Source of the DNA: Marilutibacter chinensis
GTDB taxonomy: Bacteria > Pseudomonadota > Gammaproteobacteria > Xanthomonadales > Xanthomonadaceae
Length of the DNA stretch: 63,136 bases
Reading direction: 5' to 3'
Assembly: GCF_021725675.1 (NCBI RefSeq)
Contig: NZ_JAKJPO010000013.1
Coordinates: 1-63,136 of the forward strand
Shown here one piece after another: positions 27,658-37,499 of the stretch. The position numbers and the translations under genes were made by a program. Every line of letters begins with the position of its first letter. Positions within the stretch are counted from its first letter, which is position 1. The notes beneath the pieces are model-generated. The model made no database searches. It worked only from the letters and a program-made list of their open reading frames with translations, and was not told the DNA's origin.

Positions 27658-30501
27658 TCAGAAGCGCTGCTGGTAACGCACGTACATCATGCGACCGATG
27701 TCGAACCCGCCGTAGTAGGCGAAGTTGCTGCTCGGCTGGCTGAACATCACCGGACCACGATGGTCGAACACGTTGCTCGCGCCGATGCCGATGGTCGCGT
27801 TCCACGGCGCCTTCCAGCTGAACTGCACGTCGTGGAAGGTGTTGCTGCCGACGCGGCGGACCGCATCCGGCTCGCCGTTGGCGTAGCGGTCCGGATCGGT
27901 GCACGGACGGTTCGGGATGCAGCCTTCCTTCATGCCCGAGTAGTAACGGGCCAGGTAGGAGACGGTGAAGTCGCCGAAGCTGTAGTCCACGCCGATGTTC
28001 GAACGCAGGCGGAAGAAGCCCGGCTCGCCGACGCGGCCGACAGTGATGCTGTCGCCATTACGGTTCTGTCCCTCTTCGTCGTACCTGCTGACGTAGGTGC
28101 TCTGCCAGTCGATGACGAATTGGCCGAACGAGAACTCCGGCAGGCGGTACTTGACGCCCAGGTCGTAGCCCTCGGTCTCCATCGAGCCCAGGTTGGCGAG
28201 GCCGAAGAACATGTTGGTGATATGGCCATCGGCGGCGCGCTCAATGCCCTCGCAGCGGCTGGCGTTGCCCAGGACATAGCAGTCGCGCAGGATGCGGTCG
28301 ACGCTGTCCTCGATGATCATGTTCTCCAGCTCGTACTTGTACCAGTCGAGCGAGATGTCCAGGCCTTCCACCCAACGCGGGCTCCAGACCAGGCCGACGG
28401 TCTGGCTCTCGGAAGTCTCGGGCACCAGGTTCGCGTTGGAACCGGTGATGAACTGGTCCGGGGTCTGGCACGGGTATTGGGTGCAGGGCACCAGGCCCTG
28501 GCCGAGCTGCACGTATCCGATCGGCACGCCGGCAGCGTTACAGGCGGCATTGCCGTTCACGCTGTTCCGCGCGCCCACGCCGCACGGATCGATGTAGTCC
28601 TCGAAGCTGCTGCCGATGCCGCCGTACAGGTCGTCGATGGTCGGCGCGCGGAAGCCCTCGGCCCAGGTGCCGCGGACCAACAGGTCATCGACCGGACGCC
28701 AGGTGAAGCCGAACTTGCTGTTGGTGGTGTCGCCGAAGTTGCTGTAGTCCGAGTAGCGGCTGGCGACGTTGAAGGTCAGTTCCTTCGCGAGCGCCATGTC
28801 GGCCAGCACCGGGATGTTCAGCTCGGCGTAGAACTCGTCGAGATCGTACTCGCCCTCGGTGGTGCTCGCGGCGAGGCCGGTGCTGTTGCCGGTCTGGCGG
28901 AACGCGTCCGGCACGAAGCGGCCCGACTCCTTGCGGTGCTCGTAGCCGACCGCCAGGCCGACCTCGCCCGCCGGCAGCTCGAACAGCGAGCCGGTCAGGT
29001 TGGCGGTGTAGCTGGTGGTCTTGGTCTCGCCGGTGTCGGTGTAGTACGGGAACATCAGCGCCTGCAGGGCCGGGTCGGCCAGCGAGCCCTGGCCGTCGAC
29101 GCCGTAGGGCAGCAGCGGGTTCCACGGACGGCAGACGTCCAGGCCGATCGGATTGGCAGCGGAGCCGCACTGGGCAATGCCGTCGGCGTTGATGAACGAC
29201 GGGCCCAGCGCGTCGGCAGCGGCGAACAGGTTGGCATCGCCGTGGCCGACCTTGGTCACGCGGTTGGTGTTCAGCAGCGCGCCGACGTCCCAGTCCCACG
29301 GCTTGCCGGCCAGCTCGAAGTAGCCGTTGAAGCCACCGGCGAAGCGGTAGGTCTCCAGATCGCTCTTGGTGGTGCGCGGCACCTCCCACAGGCGGCGACG
29401 GAACTGGACGTCGGTGCCCGGGGTCGGATTGAACACGCTGTCGCCCGACAGCGGGGTACCGAACCTGTCCGACCCGTACGGGTAACCGGCGATCAGCTGG
29501 TCGGTCGAGCGGTGGTTGTACAGGACATCGGCGTTGAAGAAGATCTTGTCGCTGATGTCGTAGTTGGCATTGGCGAAGACGCTCTTGCGCTCGATGCCGG
29601 TCTGCACCAGCATCTGCTGGTTGGCATTGGTGTACTCGGCCGGAGTGATCGGATGGTAGTCGGCGCGGTTGGTCGGGTCGCCGCCGTCGTTCAGTGTCCA
29701 CCACACGGCATCCTGGGTCGGCACGCACGGGTCGCAGAACGAGCCACGGTGGGTGATCGGGCTCCAACCGGCGCCCGGGTAGTCCGGACCGGCGCTGCCG
29801 TCCTTCGCGAACCAGCGGTCGGTGCTGAGCACCGGCTCTTCCTTGTCGTACTGCACCGACAGGGTCACGCCACCGCGGTCACCGGCCGAGCCGATGGTGA
29901 ACGAGTACTGCTGCACCTCGCCGTCGCCTTCGCTGTACTGGCCGATGCGGGCCTCGGCCTCGGCGCCGTCGAAGCGCTTGCGGGTGATGACGTTGACCAC
30001 ACCGGCGATCGCGTCGGAACCGTAGATGGCCGAGGCGCCGTCCTTCAGGATCTCGATGCGATCGATCGCCGAGGTCGGGATCTGGCTCAGGTCCTGGTAG
30101 CCGGAGGTGGTCGCACCCAGGCGCTTGCCGTTGACCAGGATCAGGGTGCGCTGGGCGCCGAGGTTGCGCAGGTCGATGTAGTAGCCGCCGACGGCCTCGC
30201 CCGAGGACAGGGCGCTGGCGCGGGAGATGGCCGGAGAGCCCGCCGAGGTCAGGTTCTGCAGGATGTCGGCGACCGAGGTCTTGCCCTGCAGCTCGATCTC
30301 TTCACGACCGATGGTGATGATCGGCTGCTGGGTCTCCATGTCCGCGCCACGGATGCGCGAACCGGTCACTTCGATGCGGTCGAGCGTGGTGGCCTCGGAG
30401 CCGGTCTCGGCTTCCTGGGCACCGGCGATGACCGGGGTCAGTGCGAGAGCAATGCTGGCCGGCAGCAGGCCGACGCGCACCGCGGAACGCAAGTGGTTCA
30501 T
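27658..30501 (-). CDS. TonB-dependent outer-membrane receptor
   Basis: A 947-residue outer-membrane receptor. Signal peptide ends near AGAQ (residue ~29); then a TonB-box-like stretch TTLDRIEVTGSRIRG, a plug domain with DLRNLGAQRTLILVNGKRL and RIEILKDGASAIYGSDAIAGVVNVITRK (the plug signature), and a long 22-strand barrel ending in the aromatic terminus YQQRF. It imports an unknown ligand with energy from TonB. Several Cys pairs in loops (for example CDPCV) are notable. GGAGAGA precedes the ATG. It follows the AraC gene on the same strand and is probably under its control. Confidence 0.95.
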   Translation of the reverse strand: MNHLRSAVRVGLLPASIALALTPVIAGAQEAETGSEATTLDRIEVTGSRIRGADMETQQPIITIGREEIELQGKTSVADILQNLTSAGSPAISRASALSSGEAVGGYYIDLRNLGAQRTLILVNGKRLGATTSGYQDLSQIPTSAIDRIEILKDGASAIYGSDAIAGVVNVITRKRFDGAEAEARIGQYSEGDGEVQQYSFTIGSAGDRGGVTLSVQYDKEEPVLSTDRWFAKDGSAGPDYPGAGWSPITHRGSFCDPCVPTQDAVWWTLNDGGDPTNRADYHPITPAEYTNANQQMLVQTGIERKSVFANANYDISDKIFFNADVLYNHRSTDQLIAGYPYGSDRFGTPLSGDSVFNPTPGTDVQFRRRLWEVPRTTKSDLETYRFAGGFNGYFELAGKPWDWDVGALLNTNRVTKVGHGDANLFAAADALGPSFINADGIAQCGSAANPIGLDVCRPWNPLLPYGVDGQGSLADPALQALMFPYYTDTGETKTTSYTANLTGSLFELPAGEVGLAVGYEHRKESGRFVPDAFRQTGNSTGLAASTTEGEYDLDEFYAELNIPVLADMALAKELTFNVASRYSDYSNFGDTTNSKFGFTWRPVDDLLVRGTWAEGFRAPTIDDLYGGIGSSFEDYIDPCGVGARNSVNGNAACNAAGVPIGYVQLGQGLVPCTQYPCQTPDQFITGSNANLVPETSESQTVGLVWSPRWVEGLDISLDWYKYELENMIIEDSVDRILRDCYVLGNASRCEGIERAADGHITNMFFGLANLGSMETEGYDLGVKYRLPEFSFGQFVIDWQSTYVSRYDEEGQNRNGDSITVGRVGEPGFFRLRSNIGVDYSFGDFTVSYLARYYSGMKEGCIPNRPCTDPDRYANGEPDAVRRVGSNTFHDVQFSWKAPWNATIGIGASNVFDHRGPVMFSQPSSNFAYYGGFDIGRMMYVRYQQRF

Positions 30502-30552
30502 CTATCTCTCTCCAAAAATATCGTTATGGGCGTGTTAAAACGCCCAGCCACG

Positions 30553-31470
30553 TTACGTCCCGGTCCGCCAGCTTGCTTTGCCTGCAACGACGGGAGAGTT
30601 TGCCGAATCGGGCCGCGCGGCCTCGGCGCGGTAGCGGCTCGCGGAGATGCCGTAGCGCGCGCGGAATGCGCGGGCGAAGCTGCAGCAGTTGTCGAAGCCG
30701 CAGGCGGCGGCCACCTCGCCCACCATCATTTCGGTGCCGACCAGCAGCTCGGCGGCCTGCTCCAGTCGCATGCGCGCGGCCGCGGCCTGCGGGCTTTCGT
30801 CGTACAGGCCGTGGAAGGTCTTGGAGAAGTACCAGCTGGAGAAGCTGGTCAGCTCGGCGAGCTCGCTGATGCGGACGACGCGGTCGCAGTTGCCTTCCAG
30901 ATAGAGATGGGCGCGCTGCAGACGGCTGAACACCTGGCGCTTGCGCACGCGGGAGCGGCCCGGGCAGCGGGCGGCGCGGGCGGCGATGTCGCGCTGGAAG
31001 CCGACCAGCTGCAGCAGCATCGGACGCAGCACGGCCATGTCGATGCCGTGGCCGTCACCGGCGCGCAGGCAGATCTCGCGCCACAGGCGCAGCGCGGTGC
31101 GGGCGTCGCGCAGGGAAATCTGGCCACGGCCCGCGTACAGACCGCAGTCGGTGAAGCGGATGATCGCCTGCAGCGCCTCGGCGGACAGGCTCAGGCCGAT
31201 GCACAGGCCATGGTGATCGGCCTGGACGTTCGGGCGGGAGTCCTTCTCGAACGCAATCCAGCGGCCGCGACGCAACCGGAACTTGCCTTCCTTCGCCTCG
31301 ACCCAGGAGCTGCCGCGCAGCTGGATCCAGATCGAGAACTGGTTGCCGGCCAACTGCACGCTGCCCAGCCGGGACACGCCTACGCAGCTGCTGGAAGTGC
31401 CCTCGAGGGCTTCCGGTTGCACGGACTGTTGCAGGGACTGGCCACGATCGGCCCAAAGTACTTGCTCCAT
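30553..31470 (-). CDS. AraC-family transcriptional regulator
   Basis: A 305-residue regulator. The N-terminal ~200 residues are an AraC-type sensing domain (FSIWIQLRG, WIAFEKDSRPN); the C-terminal ~100 residues carry two helix-turn-helix units, ISELAELTSFSSWYFSKTFHG and VGEVAAACGFDNCCSFARAF, followed by the family signature FRARYGISASRYR. The ATG at 31470 is preferred to an in-frame TTG at 31500. It sits 51 bases upstream of the receptor gene on the same strand and is the likely local regulator of it; the inducer is unknown. Confidence 0.92.
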   Translation of the reverse strand: MEQVLWADRGQSLQQSVQPEALEGTSSSCVGVSRLGSVQLAGNQFSIWIQLRGSSWVEAKEGKFRLRRGRWIAFEKDSRPNVQADHHGLCIGLSLSAEALQAIIRFTDCGLYAGRGQISLRDARTALRLWREICLRAGDGHGIDMAVLRPMLLQLVGFQRDIAARAARCPGRSRVRKRQVFSRLQRAHLYLEGNCDRVVRISELAELTSFSSWYFSKTFHGLYDESPQAAAARMRLEQAAELLVGTEMMVGEVAAACGFDNCCSFARAFRARYGISASRYRAEAARPDSANSPVVAGKASWRTGT

Positions 31471-31613
31471 TGGCTCATCTCGATTGCAGGGGATGGCCAA
31501 TGGATTTGCCTGAAGCGGGCGGATCCCGCCTGACGAACGGCGTAGAACTATGCGAATTCTGTCCGGCAGCGCAGCCGAAAGAGTTCCGAAAGACTTTTTT
31601 TCTTATGGATCAT

Positions 31614-33959
31614 TCACTTGATCCACCCCGGCACCTCGACCCGGATCTCCTCCGAAGGCCCCGGCTGGATTGCCATCAGGCCTATGTCGGTGCCGTCGTC
31701 GACCGCCTGTGCGGTGAACACCGCGTCCAGTTGCGAGGAACTGCTGAACGAGGTCGTCGCGCTGAGCCGATCCGGATTCAGACAGCGCGTCGCCACTGGC
31801 GTGGACGGCGACCCGGCTGACCGCCGCCCGAGTGGACGCAGGCTGCTGAGGCAGTCCGGGCGCGGCTCCAGGTAATCGATGCTGCCATCTTCGGCGACCG
31901 TCCAGGTCTGGTAGCGCCAGCGGGTCGGCCTGTCCGGGTCGACGATCCGGATGCTGTCCGGCGCCAGCGACAGGTCGGCCTCCCAGAGCCCGTCCGCGGA
32001 CAGCCGGGTGAACAGCACGCGATCGTTCGCGGAATCCACCCGCGCATGCGAGACATCCTCGATCCTGCCCAGCACCTTCCACGGCATCCGGCTGCGGTCG
32101 AGCAGAGCCAGGCACAGCATGCCGTCCGGGTCGCGGACCGTCATGAGAACGCGGTCAGGAGCCGGCGTGTACATCGCCTGCAGCGTCCTGAAACGGGGGC
32201 CGGGCATCGGCAGGAACGTGACCTGCCCGCTCGCCGGCACGACCTCGAACACGCCCGAACGTCCCTCGTCGTCGTGCCCGACCACCAGCATCCGGCGGCT
32301 GTCCGGCGACCACTCCGGGCGACTGTGCGTGTCCGGGTGCACGTCCTCGATCTGGCGCAGGCTCTGCGGATCCTCCAGGTCGGTCCACCACAGGTGGAAA
32401 TGTCCGGAGCGGTCCGAACTGAAGACCAGCTGGCGACCATCCGGTGCCAGTGACGGCATCGTATCGCGCCCCGACGAGGCGAACAGATGTTCGCGCCGCA
32501 CCGGCCCGGAGGCCTCGCTGCGGTTGACCCGGAACAGTCCGAACTGCGGCCGCCGGCGCACGAATGCGAGCACGCCGGCACGGGCGGCGACCGCCGGGGC
32601 CTGGGCGTCGTCCAGACCGAGATCGTGGATGCGCCGGGTGGACAGGTCGAGCTGGTAGAGCCGGGTCTCGCTGTCGATCCGGCGTGCGAACACGATGCCA
32701 CGGCCGTCCGGCAACCAGTCCCAGCCACGGAATTCGCCGCCGATGCTGGTGAGCCGCTCGGGCGTGCCGCCCGCGGCCGGAATCCGCCACAGGTCGCCGA
32801 GCTGCGGATTGCGTACGAACCCGACCCACTTTCCATCCGGCGAGAACCGCGGCGCGTGGTCGAGCGCGGTGCCGCGGCTGGGATAGTCCAGATCGCGCCA
32901 CTGGCCGCTCTGCAGGTCGAGCACCCGCAGGCCGGTCGCATCCTGATCGCTGCTCATGCTGCCGAACACCAGCGCGCGATTGTCGGGCGCCCAGCCGAAG
33001 CTGAGCAGATCGTCGCCGTTGCAACTGGCGACGCTGCGCTCGCCGCCGCTGCCGCTCGCCGCCATCACCAGCACCTCGCAGGCTTGGCCCGGACCGTAAC
33101 GGATCCATGCGATCTCGCGCCCGTCCGGCGACCACGACGGAACCCGGTCGGAGACGCCGTTGTCCGGAAAGCTGATCTGGCGCGGCTGCGACGAGTTGGT
33201 CGTCTGCATCATGATCACCGTGCCGCGGCGATCGGGCAAGGTCGCGGCATAGGCGATCATCGAGGCATCGGGCGACAGGGTCGGCGACAGCTCGAACCCG
33301 GGCGCCGAGGTCAGCAGGCGGTACGGACGATCCGGCACGGTGCCTACGATCTCCGTCGCCACGCCGTCGGACGATGCTTCCGGCGTACGCAGCAGCAGGA
33401 TGGCGACCAGGGCAATCGCCATCGCCGCCGCCGCGAGACTGACCAGCACGCGCTCGCGCAACCACCAGCGCGCCGGCACCTGCCCCTGCGGTGCCGGTAC
33501 GGGAACCCGGGCGGCCGCCGCCGTCAACGCTGTGCCGGCATCCTCCTCCACATCGTCCGTACCGGTTTCCAGCGCGACCGCGGGGCCGCCGTCGCCGCCG
33601 GTGGGGTCCAGCCAGGTCACCGGCGCCAGCAGGCGGTAACCGGTCTTGGCGATCGTCTCGATGTATTGCGTGTCGCCGCGCTTCTCGCCGAAGGCCTTGC
33701 GCAACTGGGTCACGGCCTGGGTGATCACATCGTCGGTCGGCAGCGTGTCCGGCCATACCTCGGCCAACAAGGTGTCGCGGCTGACAACGCGGCCGCCATG
33801 TCCGACGAGGACGCGCAACACGCCCATCGCCTTGGGCGTGATCCTGTGCGGACGCCGGGCGTCGGGCGCGAGCACCTCGCGCAGCGGTACGTCGACCACG
33901 CAGTCGCCTATGCGCAGCCGATCGGACGGCAACGAGCTTGGTTCGATGGGGGGAGACAT
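31614..33959 (-). CDS. Membrane-bound winged-helix regulator with beta-propeller domain
   Basis: A 781-residue CadC/ToxR-like protein. Residues ~15-112 form an OmpR-type winged-helix DNA-binding domain (RITPKAMGVLRVLVGHGG, TQAVTQLRKAFGE, YIETIAKTGYRL). One membrane helix lies at ~171-190. The remaining ~590 residues are TolB/PD40-type propeller repeats with recurring SPDGR/SPDGK and WSPD motifs, placed in the periplasm by the topology. Such proteins would sense an outside signal and act on DNA at the membrane. Possible target: the nearby receptor locus, or itself; not shown by the sequence. Confidence 0.88.
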   Translation of the reverse strand: MSPPIEPSSLPSDRLRIGDCVVDVPLREVLAPDARRPHRITPKAMGVLRVLVGHGGRVVSRDTLLAEVWPDTLPTDDVITQAVTQLRKAFGEKRGDTQYIETIAKTGYRLLAPVTWLDPTGGDGGPAVALETGTDDVEEDAGTALTAAAARVPVPAPQGQVPARWWLRERVLVSLAAAAMAIALVAILLLRTPEASSDGVATEIVGTVPDRPYRLLTSAPGFELSPTLSPDASMIAYAATLPDRRGTVIMMQTTNSSQPRQISFPDNGVSDRVPSWSPDGREIAWIRYGPGQACEVLVMAASGSGGERSVASCNGDDLLSFGWAPDNRALVFGSMSSDQDATGLRVLDLQSGQWRDLDYPSRGTALDHAPRFSPDGKWVGFVRNPQLGDLWRIPAAGGTPERLTSIGGEFRGWDWLPDGRGIVFARRIDSETRLYQLDLSTRRIHDLGLDDAQAPAVAARAGVLAFVRRRPQFGLFRVNRSEASGPVRREHLFASSGRDTMPSLAPDGRQLVFSSDRSGHFHLWWTDLEDPQSLRQIEDVHPDTHSRPEWSPDSRRMLVVGHDDEGRSGVFEVVPASGQVTFLPMPGPRFRTLQAMYTPAPDRVLMTVRDPDGMLCLALLDRSRMPWKVLGRIEDVSHARVDSANDRVLFTRLSADGLWEADLSLAPDSIRIVDPDRPTRWRYQTWTVAEDGSIDYLEPRPDCLSSLRPLGRRSAGSPSTPVATRCLNPDRLSATTSFSSSSQLDAVFTAQAVDDGTDIGLMAIQPGPSEEIRVEVPGWIK

Positions 33960-34263
33960 CTCACCTGCAATACTGAACAGGGTGGTTCAGTCCGGCATGT
34001 GCCAAAAGGTCCTGTCACCTGCCAAGGGTTTGGGCAGATATGGCAAAGGACCCGGGCGTTCACGGACTAACCCACCGCGGCCGTTCATTCTAGCCTGTCG
34101 CGGCAGGCCCGCAGCGCGGGCACTGGCTACAGGCCCTCTCTCGCCGACGTCTCATTACGCTGAGGTTCAACATTGGCGCCGCACGGCGCCATTCTTTTGC
34201 GCGCCGGCCAGCGGGGCCGTGCGAGGCTCACGCATCCCGCACGACGCCCCGACGCGGCCGCCG
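33960..34263. other. Intergenic region with a palindrome
   Basis: No gene seen. It should hold the promoter of the winged-helix gene (right-hand side of 33960-34080). At 34174-34191 TGGCGCC, GCAC and GGCGCCA form a hairpin followed on the plus strand by ATTCTTTT; on the minus strand it lies ~70 bases after the thiC stop and may help end that transcript. Confidence 0.4.
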
Positions 34264-36318
<2,055 letters not shown>

Positions 36319-36375
36319 CATTTCAACATGGGGCCGCACGAACGACAACTCGCCCAGCCCGTTGCGGGCGGGTTC

Positions 36376-37035
36376 TCAGCCCTCGCCGAGGACGAAAGGC
36401 ACGATGTCCGCCAGGATATGGGCGAACACCACCGGCCACAGGCGCCCGCTGCGCAGGTAATAGGCCGTCAGGATCAGACCGAAGACCAGGACCGAGACCA
36501 CCCCAGCCGGCCCCTGGTACAGGTGGTACAGGATGCGCACCAGCAACGGCAACCCCACCGCGACGGACAGCCCATGGTGCCGCAGGCCCCGGGCCATGAC
36601 GCCGAGCAGGAATATCTCCTCGAACGCGCCGTTGACCATCGCGAAGAGCACGATCAGGGCCAGCGACGACCCGCTGTAGGAGAAGGCCACCACCTCGGGC
36701 GCGCCGTCCTCGCGCGCGAACAGCGGCATGACCGCGGCCCAGGCGACCCAGATCGCCGCGTAGAGCGCGAGGCCGACCAGCGCCCCGCCCAGACCGGGCC
36801 TTGGATACAACGCGCCGACGTCGAAATCGCGCATGCGCAGATACAGCAGCGCGAACCCGCCGAGCGCGAGCTCCAGGCCGATGCCGATGACGTTGCTGGC
36901 GTCGGAGAACTCCGCGTCAGGGAAGCCGTCCAGCACCGCCTGGACAGACCAGAGGGTGAACAGGCCGAAGCAGATCGTCGCGACGACAAGCGCTTCCCGA
37001 ATGGACAATGTCGTCCTGGGCGCAGCGTTGTTCAA
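36376..37035 (-). CDS. CPBP-family intramembrane protein
   Basis: A 219-residue membrane protein with six or more helices and CPBP (Rce1-like) motifs: Glu139-Glu140 in NGAFEEIFLLG, His171 in RILYHLYQG and His206 in FAHILADI. The arginine that usually follows in EExxxR is Leu144 here, so peptidase activity is less certain. The start is probably TTG at 37035 with GGGGGA upstream. Members process prenylated proteins or bacteriocin-related peptides; the role here is unknown. It is divergent from the thr operon and upstream of thiC. Confidence 0.78.
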   Translation of the reverse strand: MNNAAPRTTLSIREALVVATICFGLFTLWSVQAVLDGFPDAEFSDASNVIGIGLELALGGFALLYLRMRDFDVGALYPRPGLGGALVGLALYAAIWVAWAAVMPLFAREDGAPEVVAFSYSGSSLALIVLFAMVNGAFEEIFLLGVMARGLRHHGLSVAVGLPLLVRILYHLYQGPAGVVSVLVFGLILTAYYLRSGRLWPVVFAHILADIVPFVLGEG

Positions 37036-37189
37036 CCTGTTGTCCCCCTGTCATGCGGCCGCCGCACCGACCCGGGTGCGGTGAAGAATCCGGAGCGTCG
37101 GCCACAGCCGACGCCGGTCGTCCGGGGCCGAAGATCCCACGTTGCGGCCGGGCATGCTACGCCGCGCGGCTTCACCGCAGAAGCGGCTG

Positions 37190-37237
37190 GCCGTTTCACA
37201 GGCAACTGTTGACAGCCTGGAAACGGCATGCTCTGCT
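37190..37237 (+). promoter_or_regulatory. Promoter of the thr operon
   Basis: TTGACA at 37209-37214 is followed 17 bases later by a weak -10 TCTGCT (37232-37237), preceded by TGC as in extended -10 promoters. The expected start is at or next to the ATG of the leader peptide (37244). The 25 bases 37190-37214 match the ilv promoter block at 42476-42500 in 24 positions and include ACAG-4-CTGT symmetry, a possible regulator site. Confidence 0.75.
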
Positions 37238-37243
37238 CGCCGC

Positions 37244-37408
37244 ATGACGCAGCGCAACAACCGCCATCCGATCATCCTGCGCCCGACTGCCGATGCGGCC
37301 GGCGCGGCGATCGCGGGTCGCGTGTTGCCGCCGTCGCCCCCCTGCTTCACCTCGATCATTACCACCACCGGTACCGGTACCAGCCGTCCGGGGTGCGATC
37401 GCGCGTGA
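37244..37408 (+). CDS. thrL: thr operon leader peptide
   Basis: A 54-codon reading frame just after the thr promoter. Residues 36-47 read TSIITTTGTGTS: six Thr (all ACC) and two Ile codons within eleven codons, bases 37349-37381. Threonine and isoleucine are the two end products expected to control this pathway, as in the enteric thr leader. There is no Shine-Dalgarno before the ATG and the promoter is so close that the message is probably leaderless. It begins MTQRNN; the ilv leader begins MTQRSN. The stop is 92 bases before thrA. Confidence 0.85.
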   Translation: MTQRNNRHPIILRPTADAAGAAIAGRVLPPSPPCFTSIITTTGTGTSRPGCDRA

Positions 37409-37428
37409 ACTGAAGAACCCACGCCGCT

Positions 37429-37498
37429 CCGCCCCCCGAACCGGGTGCGGAGGTCAGGCACCGGGTTCGAGGGCGGGGCTTCACAAGGAAGCCCGCCC
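37429..37498 (+). promoter_or_regulatory. Overlapping hairpins between thr leader and thrA
   Basis: Hairpin A, 37429-37476, pairs CCGCCC..CGAACC and GGTGC with GCACC and GGTTCG..GGGCGG, with small mismatches. Hairpin B, 37471-37498, pairs GGGCGGGGCTTC with GAAGCCCGCCC (one bulge) and holds the thrA ribosome-binding site AAGGA (37485-37489) in its loop and stem. Both use 37471-37476, so they exclude each other. No T tract follows either one. This suggests control of thrA translation rather than classical termination; pairing was judged by eye. Confidence 0.5.
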
Positions 37499-37499
37499 G

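Noticed and set aside
27760..31533. A 1257-codon plus-strand open frame opposite the TonB-dependent receptor
   Set aside because: Shadow frame with repetitive Val/Ala/Asp composition; the receptor and AraC genes on the minus strand are unambiguous.
34174..34200. Plus-strand terminator (hairpin plus TTCTTTT)
   Set aside because: No plus-strand gene lies upstream for it to terminate; noted only as a palindrome.
37293..37499. N-terminal extension of thrA through the leader region
   Set aside because: The extension lacks homology, runs through the hairpins, and a good ribosome-binding site and normal ThrA N-terminus occur at 37500.
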